Of a DNA stretch of 64,000 nt, positions 25,701 through 37,700 are shown piece after piece. The notes under the pieces are model-generated. The model made no database searches. It saw only the letters and a program-made list of their open reading frames with translations, and was not told the DNA's origin. The first letter of the stretch is position 1, and each line of letters begins with the position of its first letter. Origin of the DNA: Manduca sexta (Eukaryota > Arthropoda > Insecta > Lepidoptera > Sphingidae); contig NC_051128.1 in NCBI RefSeq assembly GCF_014839805.1, positions 12,972,466 through 13,036,465 of the forward strand, in the 5' to 3' direction. The position numbers and the translations under genes are program-made.

Positions 25701-28700
25701 CAGATATCACAAAATTCGCATTCATAATATTTGTATAGCGTCTCCTTTCGAGAACAGTTTTTGCCGTCATTCCCCATTAGTTCTGCGAAGTGTGCCCTGT
25801 CTACTTCTACTGTAGCTTGCTACTTTGCCGCATGATCGAAGCTAGGGGGGAAGGTAGTAGGTACAGGCTGTGTCCATAGAAAAACCCTTGCACTAACAGG
25901 GGCTCGCGAGGTGCAGGCCTTTTGTTGAATTTAGCAACCTTTTTTGTTCTCCTTTCGCCAGCTGCTCCCTCGAGAAAATTTCGTATAGTCTTTGACGACC
26001 TTCGTTCTTCTACGGATCTACGTACAGCTGCAAACGCAGCGTTGGACTTTCAACTGCAACGTAGAAAGACGATTTGATAAATTCACAGGATCACGCTAGA
26101 TGTAGGCTACTTTCGACAGGCCTGTCTTAGAATCTTTAGGCGGCTCATGTTCAACAGTGGATTTGGTACGACTCGTTACACACTCGTTTTAAAATGAGTT
26201 TCATATGTTAGGTTAATGTGAAGTAATACGGAACTTACTGACTCACAACGAACGAGTGTGGAAAAGGTACGATCGGCAACAAAAGTCGATGAACAAATAC
26301 TAATTTACAAAACACCTGAACATTGAAACGGACCACAAATCACTTACCAAAGACGAGTACAGATTAAGGTTATCATTTCAATGTTACAAAAGTCGCTAAA
26401 CATTTTGTAACTTGACAATGCATTAGTTGATGAATCTCATTATTGAATCTATACTTCTATACTATTATATAAAGCTGAAAAGTTTGTTTGTTTGTTTGAC
26501 CGCGCTAATCTCAGGAACTACCGGTTCAGACTGAAAAAATATTTTTGTGTTGGATAACCCTTTGTTAGTGGAGTGCTATAGGCTATATATCATTACGCTA
26601 TGACCAATAGGAGCGGAGCAGTAATGAAACATGTTGCAAAAACGGGCAAAATTTATTAGTTTTGAGAGCTTCTGTTGCGTGCGCTGCTTAAACGGTTAAA
26701 GTTATGCAACAATGATGTATGACGGGATTGTTCCTCTTAAAAAGTTCTAAAAAATATATAATAAAACAAAGTGCCCCGCTGCATCTGTCTGCCTGAACGT
26801 GTCAAACTCAAAAACTACCCAACGTATTAAGATGAAATTTGGTATGGGGACAGTTTGAGACTCTGGGAAGAACATAGGCTCCCGGGAAAATATATAGCGT
26901 GACTTTTATAAGGGAAAACTTTAGCCCGAAAAACTTTATATCGCGGGTGGAGCCGCGGGCAAAAGCTCGTACACCCTTAAAAAAATATGAAAAATAAACT
27001 GACGTTTACGTTGAAACCTACGAGGAGAATCTCCTGTCAGAATAATTTTGAATTTACACATTTGTTTTTTAAGCCGGCCAGTGCTCTATAAAATAGGATG
27101 TTTAAAATGTAACTAACCTATTCCTATTAATGTTGTAATATTACTTTCTAATATATTATGATGTTTTGTTCATACTTAAAAATTTATAATTCTGGTTATT
27201 AACTTTAATATATACTATTATATAAACCTAAAGGGTTTGTTTCTTTGAATGCGCTAAACTCAGGAACTACTTAACTGATTTTGAAACTATTTCACTAATA
27301 GGAAGCTACATTACTCTTAAGTCCTACACGCTACTTTCTATCCAGAGTAAATATAAAGCACGACTTTTATCTTTGAAAAACTTTTTCACGCGGGCAGAGT
27401 AACGAGCCAAAGCTAATATGTTATAAAATAACAATTTAATTAACATCCTGGACTGTTGTATTTATTCGACAATGTTTTGATAGTAAAAAACGCGGTGCGC
27501 TGCGCTTCGCGATATTGGTGTCTTGAAGCTTGATGGGTTCAATTTAACGAATAGAAAATAAAAGCTTGCATATAAAACAAAGAATTTGCTAATTTCAGCC
27601 ACATTTGTATTTATTACAGATCATAAAAATTGTCGCTAGTAATGTTTAGCAATTAATGGTTTGACAGCGTTCAGCTACTTTTGTAGTTCAATTATGACAA
27701 GTTGTTTTGTTTTTAAATTAATCAGCAACTTATGGTAAATGATAATGATTAGGAAATATTGGAAACAAATTATGTTCAACGACTTCTGTTGCTGACTGTA
27801 CATCGGGTTGTGCTAAGAACTCGATTTACGTCAAAGGAAGTAATGCGTAAATGAAAAATGTGTTTACGAGTTAATTTCTTTCCTATAAGATGAAGATGGG
27901 GTTAAGCGAATGCAATTAGCATTTTTGTATACAACTAGAGAAAAATGAAACCACCTCCAAACACCAAAAATAATTTAACATAACAGGTTACCAATTTTGG
28001 AGTCGGTTCATAAATGATCGAGTTCTAGGTAACAAGTATGAAAAAAATACGTCGAATTGATAACCCATTTTTTTTGTAACGGTTGAAAATGCACATGAAT
28101 CAATGAACTTGAACGTCTCAAAATTTTACAATTAATTTTCTTTCATATTGGCATTCTTTAATCTATGTATTTAAAAATTCGCGAACATATTTTAACTGAC
28201 GTGATAGAACAAACGAGGTTCGCAAAAACGATAGCGAAGACAAAAATAACACTCAAATCATGCGGTTTACCTACTCCATGTCGTTGTAATTCGTGCTGAG
28301 TAAAACACTGCTTAATTCAAATGAGTAAACACGGACACCATCTTCATTTTCTAACACATTCGACCCGCCACATATCCTCGGGAACCCCCGTATATTTGGC
28401 GGGGTTCATTCGATTTTATATGGGAATTACCGTTGTAATAAAATACGTTGTTTTACTCTTTTAAATAAATAATTATTTGTCATATAACAAGCATGCTCAA
28501 ATTTTATATTATATAATAGGTACTTACATAATCCGATAAATTACGCAATGAATTTATGTCTCATCATTTGTTTTACACGATCATGTTGAAGTGACCACTG
28601 CAGAGAGCGTAGATTAACGAGACGGTTCCTTTGTTAGTATAATCAAAAAAAAAAATATTTGGTAATTTTTTTGTTAATAATTAAAGAATTAGTATCTCTC

Positions 28701-31700
28701 ATTGTCAAAACATACGATATTAAAATACTGCCAAATAATTAGGCATGACTCTTGACGCAAAGCTTCGCTGGAATGCTCATGTCAAAAAGAAACGCGATGA
28801 ATTGGAATTCCCCTACAAAAAGATGTATTGGTTTCTTGGTAAATACTCTTCGTTGTCAGTACACAACAAAGTACTTTTGTATAAAGAAGTCCTAATGCCA
28901 GTATGGACTTACAGTATACAGTTGTGGGGTTGTACCAAATTCTAAAACAAAGTACTTAGGGGTATTGCAAATGCCCCTTGGTACGTAAGAAATGAAGATC
29001 TTCATCGGGACCTCAAAGTGGACTTTGTTACGAATATTGTAAAGAAATATGCCGAAGCTCATGAACGTAGGCTTCATCATCACGTTAACGTCGAGGTAAT
29101 CCAACTCCTTGACAACACGGGCCTAGGGAGAAGACTGAAGAGGACAAAACCCTTCGAACTAGTTTAGTGAACAGTAGTTTAGCAACACAGTACAGTGAGT
29201 GCTATTTCAAAAGAACACGCCAACAATGTGTCTTCTCCTTAATAAAGGCAATAAGAAAAGTGTTATTGGACATATTCTTAGTCATAGTCTCATTAGAAGT
29301 TTAGGTTAAATTTAAATAACTTATTATCTTAAGGCGAGATTGTTATTAAAATGATGTACTAAATACAGTCCGTACATTATAGAATAAAAAAAAAGAAAAG
29401 TATCTCTCTCAAAGACCAATACAAAGCGTACTTAAATGCATGTCATTGCCGATCCTGGCTTAAATCCATGATAGCAGATGAGAAAGTAATTATATTTTTT
29501 CCAATTCAAGGTATTTGGTGGGCTTCAAAAATCTACTACGCAGCATCGAATGCAAAGGAATAGCTTCTGTTCTTGGCATTAACTACTTCGCTAGAGGATA
29601 TCTTCAAGCTAGAGCTCATGAAAGGTGATCATTTTTCTTATACAATTTAATGACTTATATTGCCTTTGCCTTTTCTTCTTCGGGTAGTCATCACTTAGGT
29701 AGCTATTGAAAGGCTGGTAGGTTAGCTAGGTTAGGGCTCATGTCCTCGCCGGCGAGGATCGCGATGCGTTATCCCTTTATATCTCCCTACTTGCCAGCCC
29801 GAGCTGCCTTCTTTAGTTTGTACCTTGCTGTTCCTTATAAATTTTACCCTAATTTAAAAATGTCCATAGAATTTTAATTGTTATTTAGAAATAATAATAA
29901 TTATTCCTAACATTGTTTTGGCGTATCATAAGTGCAACTTTGTTCGCCTACGTGATAAAGTATTTTAATTTTAGCTTAGCTTAGCTTTCTCACGCGAGCG
30001 AAGTCGCGGGCAATACCTAGTGTCCTAATATTTTCAGATATATTACCCACATGGTGTTGGGTCGAGATCTGTTGGACAACACGCTGAACCTGGTGCCATC
30101 TCTGATACCGCTCCACAAGGACATCAAAGAAGACAGTCCAGAGTATCAAGACTTGGAGAAGAAGTGAGTATCTCTCACACATTCACGCATTTATTCCCCA
30201 AGAGGTAGAAAGCGAGGCAATTAGTGCACCCACTTTTTCCATAGTTTTCCGTCCCATGATATGATAGGGGTAAGTTCCAGACTCAGGGCTTATACAGAAT
30301 AGAAGAACGCAATATAACTTTATAAACCATCACGAGTATGGATTGAGGGAAGACGTATACCATATTTGGCTGAATGTGTGCGAAGTGGACCTAATATTTT
30401 AGCTAATAAGATAGGTGAATTTAATTGTGTGTTATCAGCTCCAGCGTCTAAGGGAGCTACGAATACGGTTAATTTTTAATTATATAATTATAATATCAGC
30501 CCGGTGTTATACTGTCCCACTGCTGGGCACGGGCTTCCTCTGTTAGTGAAAGGGATTATAGGCCTTATTCCACTAAGTCGGCCTAGTGACTTCAAACACC
30601 CTCAAAATTCCAATAGAGAAATTCTCAGGTATGCAGGTTTCCTCACGATGTTTTTGTTCACCGTTAAAGCAAGGTGTAATACACAAAGAATACACACACA
30701 TTTTTTGAAAAGTCAGCGGGGTATATTAGGATTTGAACCCGCGGTCATTTGTTTTGGTAGTCCGTTCTACACCCAACTAGGCTATCGTCACATATAATTT
30801 CATTCATTAATTAATTTTTCCCTTTTCATTTTTATGGTATGTGCGAAATGTGTTGAAGTGATTAAATTGAACGTATGGAGCGACATAGTCGTAACAACAA
30901 AATTCCTTAAACAAAGATTAAAAAAATAACATATAGCATACTGTAATGATAATTTCACTTAGAGGCTTCCTATACCGACCTTACTTATATATTCTTCACC
31001 GTCTCTTAGTCTGGTGAAGTCCTTAGTTATTACTTCTTCCTTTTCTTTTATATCTACTGCCACCATTTATTTATCGATGATTTTGCCAATATCCGATAGC
31101 CTAGTTGGATGTGGAACGGACTGCCGAGATGAATGTCCGCAGGTTCAAATCCCAAGGGCACACACCTCTGACTTTTCTAAAAAATCATGTGTGTATTCTT
31201 TGTGAATTTATCGTTCGCTTTAACGGTGAAGGAAAACATCATGAGGAAACCTGCACATCTGAGAAGTTCTCTATAGGAATTTCGAAGGTGTGTGAAGTCT
31301 ACCAATCCGCACTAGGCCAGCGTGGTGGACTAAGGCCTAATCCCTCTCAGTAGTAGAGGAGGCCTGTGCTCAGCAGTGGGCAAGTATATAATACAGGGCT
31401 GATATTATTATTATATTATTATTGCCAATATCGGATAATAATAGCTATATATTAAATAAAAAGGGACAATAAATCAGATCGCCGTTGCCAATATAAGAAA
31501 ACGAAGGCTAGTTACTTATTACCATGTGAGTTATGAGTGACATTTGACGTCATAAAAATCAGGACAAAGTCTATTAAAGATATTAATACTAAAATGACGT
31601 CCGTGACGTAATTCCAATACTAACTTAATTAGTAGAATAATAGTTCATAAAGTTTTATTTAAGTAATTCAATAAACAGTAGATATAATAGGAAATGATTA

Positions 31701-34700
31701 GGAAACTTCATGTTCCGGAATTGTGTTTGATTAGTTTCATTTACAGTTCTGCTTGTTAGGAATAATCATGGAATAGAAATATTCCAGAAAAATAAGGCAT
31801 CTGAATCCACGACTTTGTAGGTGTGTTAAATTACATTAAAATTTAGTCAACGGTTGACAATAAAACACTTGAATTTATGGTTACATAATATAGATGGTGT
31901 ATTGTAAAAAATAATAAAAAAAAAACATCTTACTAGTATTGAAACTACGAAAGTTTATGAAAATAAGAACTAGTAGCAGAAACAACTAAACGAATCGATA
32001 TCACCAACATACCATTCATACCTTTACCCAAAATAATTATTACTAGCTTTTGCCCGCGGCTCCGCCCGCGTTACAAAGTTTTTCGGGCTAAAGTATTCCG
32101 TTATAAAAGTCACGCTATATATTTTCCCGGGAGCCTATGTTCTTCCCAGGGTCTCAAACTGTCTCCATACCAAATTTCATCTTAATATGTTGGGTAGTTT
32201 TTGAGTTTAACATTGGCATCGTGACTCAAATGGGAAAAACCATTAACTGCGATATCACCAGGGACTGTATTTCTAGCTGTACTCGTACTATGAAAATGAA
32301 AAGTAACAACAATCGTCCAAAATCTATCATAGTTAGATTTAATAAACAGAGAGATCGGGACACGTTTCTGGCTGCCGTCATTAATTTCAACAGATCTAAA
32401 TCTAGAAATGATAAACTAAATAGTCATCATCTAGGGTTTGATGGAGAAAAGGTCCCTGTTTACGTAGTCGAACATTTGAGTCCTTCTAATAAGGCGTTAC
32501 ATGCTGCGGTACGCATTAGAGCGAAAGAAAAGGGATATCGACACGTCTGGGTGAGAGGAGGACGGGTTTATGTCAGAAAAACAGATGATTCAGAATATAA
32601 ATTGATTAAAGATATGGACACTATAAGTAAAATTAATTAAGATAACGGTAGTTAGTTATTATGAATGTTCTCAGTGGTCGAACATGTTAAAATTCGCTTC
32701 GTTCAATATGTATTATCAAAACACTCGTGGGCTGCGCTCTAAAACCCAAGACTTTTATACTAATATGTCATGTTCAGATTATGATGCACTTGTTTTAACT
32801 GAGACATGGGCAAATAGCAGTATCCTTAGTAGTGAACTTTTTGATGATAGATATAATGTTTTTAGACGAGATAGGGAATCATCCGGATTAAACAATACCA
32901 AAGATGGTGGAGGTGTTTTAATTGCTATTTCAAAAAAGTTTATTGCCAACAGACTAACTGAATGGGAAAGTCAATGTGAGGATTTATGGGTAACTGTAGA
33001 AGTGAGTACCAATTTTACACTAGCTATTTGTGCAATTTATCTTCCACCCCCGGTTCTACCTTCCACTTTTAAACATTTTATGAATGGTTTTAACTCAGTA
33101 GCGGATAGGAGTTATTTTCAAACAGTTTTAATTGGCGACTTTAATATGAGTAACGTAGACTGGAATCTAGTTAATAATGCGACAGGATCAACTTCTTATT
33201 CGTATCCAAAAATAAATATGGATTTAATTGATTTTGCGCATATAAATAACTTAAAGCAATGTAATTATATTAAAAATATCAATAATAAAGTTTTAGATTT
33301 AGTCTTCGTGGAGTCTATACAGTGTAGTGTAATTGAGGCCGCTAATAGTCTTTGCAGAGTGGACCCCTATCACCCACCCCTTGACATTCAATTACAGTTT
33401 TTAACAAAAATTAACCACCTAAAGTCGAAGGCTATTAGTATACAAAATTTTAGAAAAGCAAATTATACGGCCATAAAAAATGAATTAAATAATATAAATT
33501 GGGATAGCTTATTTGCGAGTGTTAAAGATCCCAATGAAATGATTAGTGTTTTTTACGATGTAATCAATAGATTAATCAAGCAATTTGTCCCATTACGAAA
33601 AAACAACCGCAATCAGTATAATAGGCGGCCGCCTTGGTTTAATGACCGCCTGCGTAAACTGTTGTGTGAAAAAGAAAAGTATAGACGTAAGTACATTCTT
33701 TATGAAAATCCATTGGATAAGATATCTTTTCGATTATGTAGCAAACGTTGTGACAGGTATGCAAGGCAGTGTTATAATTCCTATATAAGTCTTGTAGAAG
33801 ACAAAATATCTCAGAATTCCAAGTTCTTCTGGTCCTATATGAAAGCTAGAAGGCATGGAACTAGTACATATCCAGCTAAAATGTCCAATGGAAATATCGT
33901 TGCTAGTAACGGCAATGATATATGTAACATGTTTGGAGCGTACTTTTCTTCTGTCTACAATCCTGTCATACAATCCATGAATATTGTCGCGACATCTCCT
34001 TATTTAGCTAGTATTCAAAACGATTCAGCTTGTTTTTCTTCTATTTACATTGAAAAAAAGGAAGTTTTAAATTCTCTTAAAAAACTGGATGTCACCAAGG
34101 GTTATGGTTCGGATGGTGTTCCGCCTTATTTTATAGTGAATTGTGCTAAGGAGCTATCAACTCCCCTACAATTAATTTTTTAATACCTCGCTTATGACTG
34201 GTATTTTTCCCAACCAGTGGAAAATAGCAAAGGTTGTGCCAATTCCTAAAGCAGATTCAAAAGACATGGTTAGTAACTATAGACCGATATCTATTCTTCC
34301 AACCCTAGGTAAAGTATTTGAAGCAATAATATGTCCGAAATTAAAGGACTACTTCAAGAAATATGTCTCAAATCGGCAACATGGCTTTATTTCAGGCAGA
34401 TCTACATGTACCAATTTGGTGACATTTATTGAATACATTATGGAGTCATTAGATTCGAACAAACAAGTTGATGTAGTCTATATGGACTTCACCAAAGCGT
34501 TCGACAAAGTCTCTCATTGTGTGTTGATACAAAAGCTGTTGGTATATGGAATTTGTGGTTCGTTATTAAAATGGTTGAAGTCCTATTTAACTGACAGACT
34601 GTTTTACGTTGTTGCGAATGGGTATAAATCTGACGTGTATAATATCACTTCTGGTGTACCACAGGGTTCGCATTTGGGACCCTTGCTCTTCAATATCTTC

Positions 34701-37700
34701 ATAAATGATGTTACGCATTGCTTTGTTAACACCCAACCCTTTCTTTTCGCTGATGACCTAAAGATTGCACGTGTTGTGGAATCTCAGCAGGATGCAGTGT
34801 TGCTTCAAAGGGATATAAACAGGTTCTTGGATTGGTGTGCTTGTAACCACATGGAATTAAACATTAAAAATGTTGCCAAATTACTTTCACGCGAAAATTA
34901 CATTTGTACACCTTTGATTACAATTTTCATGACGTAGCATTGACCAGAGTTGATTCGATTCGGGATCTGGGTATTATCCTTGACCAAAAAGTGACATTTC
35001 TTCCTTACATCAATTGCATAATAAATAAAGCCTCTAAGATACTCGGCTTTGTTATGAGAACTGCAAGAACATTTCGTAAAGTTAAAACTAAAATTTTGCT
35101 ATATGAAAGTCTGGTTCGTTCCCTGCTTGAGTATTGTGTAATTGTGTGGCGTCCTCACTATGCAACCCATAGTTTACGACTGGAACGCATCCAGAAACGC
35201 TTTTTAAACTATTTGGCCAATTGTACACCCGCCGCCAAAGGAACCGTCAGCTACGTTGAAAGGCTAAAATTATTCGGGATTACCTCTTTAGAAAAGCGTC
35301 GAGATTTATTGGAACTTATGTTTTTATTTAAAATATTGCATGGTAATGTAAACAGCCCAGATTTACTGGCCAAAATTAATCTCAGAATTCCCCACAAACT
35401 TCCTAGATATCCAATAAAACTTCTAGGCCCACCTTTTCGTAGAACTGCATATGGATCAAATTCGCCTATCTCAAGATTATGTAATACCTACAATAACCAT
35501 TCTAGTAAGATTGATCTGATTGGCACAAATCTACTTACATTTAAAAGGCAATTAAAACACCTTAGAAATACGTAGCTATGTAGTGCAATTAATATACATA
35601 CTAAATATAACGTAAAAATTATTATTTTTTTGTAACGTTAGGTTATGAACATTGTTCACAAGTTATTATTATTTATTTATGTTTGTAGTAATCTTTCTGC
35701 TTTTTTTTTTTTTTTGGGCGAAACGTCCTCTTTCTTTATTTGCATGAAGTGTTCGCTTTTTTATATTGTGCACTTAGTTTAATTATTTACTTTTGTATTT
35801 TGTAAATGTATTTTTGTATTTTCATTAGTGTAACAATTGTTTGTGAACCCATTAAAAATAAAATAAAAAATAAAACATGTTCAGGCAGTCGGATGCAGCG
35901 GGGGACTTTGTTTTATAATATATTTTTGTAGAACTTTTTAAGAGGAACAATCCCGTCATACATCATTGTTGCATAACTTTAACCGTTTACGCACCGCACG
36001 CAACGGAAGCTCTCAAAACTAATAAATTTTCCCCGTTTTTACAACATGTTTCATTACTGTTTCGCTCCTATTGGTCATAACTTGATGATATATAGCCTAT
36101 AGCATTTCAAAAACAAAGTGCTATCCAACACAAAAATATTTTTTCAGTTCGATCTGATAGTTCCTGAGATTAGCCATTACTGCTCCGCTCCTATTGGTCA
36201 TAGCGTGATGATATATAGTACTATACGAATAAAGAGCTATCCAACACAAAAAGAAATTTTCAGTTCGAACCGGTAGTTCCTGAGATTAGCCAATACTGCT
36301 CCGCTCCTATTGGTCATAGCGTGATGATATGTAGCCTATAGCACTCCACAAACAAAGGGCTATCCAACGCAAAAAGAATTTTTCAGTTTGGACCGGTAGT
36401 TCCTGAGAGTAGCCATTACTGCTCCGCTCCTATTGGTCATAGCGTGATGATATATAGCCTATAGCACTCCACGAACAAAGGGCTATCCAACGCAAAAAGA
36501 ATTTTTCAGTTTGGACCGGTAGTTCCTGAGATTAGTCATTACTGCTCCGCTCCTATTGGGTATAGCGTGATGATATATAGCCTATAGCATTCCACGAACA
36601 AAGGGCTATCCAACGCAAAAAGAATTTTTCAATTTGGACCGGTAGTTCCTGAGATTAGCGCGTTCAAACAAACAAACAAACTCTTCAGCTTTATATAATA
36701 GTATAGATAATATAGGTAAACTTAAACATTTTTTGTATCCCGCCAAATTCCGTATTTTATTGGTACAATTTATAGGCGTACTTATCAATATTTAGCCAAA
36801 TGAAGTCTGATAGACCAATTGTGACCACCCTTCACAGCTTCTTTTGACATCGTACCAGTCCTTTTCAGAGTTCAGGGAAATACATACATTACTGTATTAT
36901 ATGTAATATAGATACATATTTAATATTACATTAAAACAAAACACGAAATATGACGAATGACATGTGGTGAAACTCCATTCTTATAGCACGTGTTGTTTAC
37001 GTCAAAATATATTTTCCCAATACTTAGGAGTCATTGCACTGGCCCTGCACTGTAACAAGAATTGCAAATGAATTCCGTACAATTATTCTTGGAAAATCAT
37101 CATGAAAATGAATCATTTAGGGGCTTAGTAATTTAATTTTAGCATTGTTGCATAGGATATTTGTATACGCCCGGTTGGTGACCACACACTATAAGCCCGT
37201 ACTACCGACTTACCCAAGTATGTCGCGTTCCAGGATCAAACAGTACATCCAATTTCGAACAGGCTGGCGTAAAAGCATCGAGTCATCTTTCTTTAATCGA
37301 TATTCTGGAGATGTGCGTAAGCTTCGGACCCCCCCCCCCTGCCCCGTCCTCACAACAGAAGGTGGGCCTTACTAGGCAGCACCGCACAGACGCGGCTGCA
37401 ACTTATACACTTCTATCGGAGGAAGCCCGCAGTCCTAATGCGCCGAAGAGAGCCACCGCGGAGTTCATGGGCAGGGGGGATACTGTGCAAATAAAAGAAA
37501 AACACTACCCTGAAAATGATGGTTAAATTTCTGAATAAAAATTAGATTAAATTATACCCTGATCAGGGGAAGCCTCGCCATGTGTCAAAATGTGGAACTC
37601 ATTTCTTGTACTAATAAAGTTAACTTTAAAAATAAGAAGCAGAAGTGACGCTCCCAAAGCAGGTTACCCTGGCAGGCTATAATTGATAATTGAGAGGAAA

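Larger units (their letters stand above)
21957..29510 (+). other. Intron 4 of the cyclase gene
   Basis: 7.6 kb. Holds SINE-B (23388-23605, 25496-25578), SINE-A (23993-24158, 24811-25137), family F (about 24180-24480), an RTE-like tail (about 26070-26175), reverse family D (26455-26970) with a derivative (27205-27420), and a LINE 3' fragment (28742-29166). The stretch 22000-22920 is AT-rich with nothing recognised; a hairpin-element piece lies at 22925-23040. Confidence 0.65.
32214..35873 (+). mobile_element. Jockey/CR1-type LINE, 5'-truncated and frame-broken
   Basis: A 3.66-kb non-LTR retrotransposon: the 3' part of ORF1, then ORF2 with APE endonuclease and reverse transcriptase, then an A/T-rich 3' tail of AAAATA-like units. 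It interrupts a family-D element, whose left half ends at 32213 and right half resumes near 35874, with AACAT on both sides (32209-32213 and 35874-35878) as a likely target duplication. ORF2 has two frame breaks, so the copy is dead. The exact clade needs a phylogeny. Confidence 0.85.

Noticed and set aside
36052..36659. CRISPR-like direct repeats
   Set aside because: Units are contiguous 123-bp tandem copies without spacers, in a eukaryotic mobile element.
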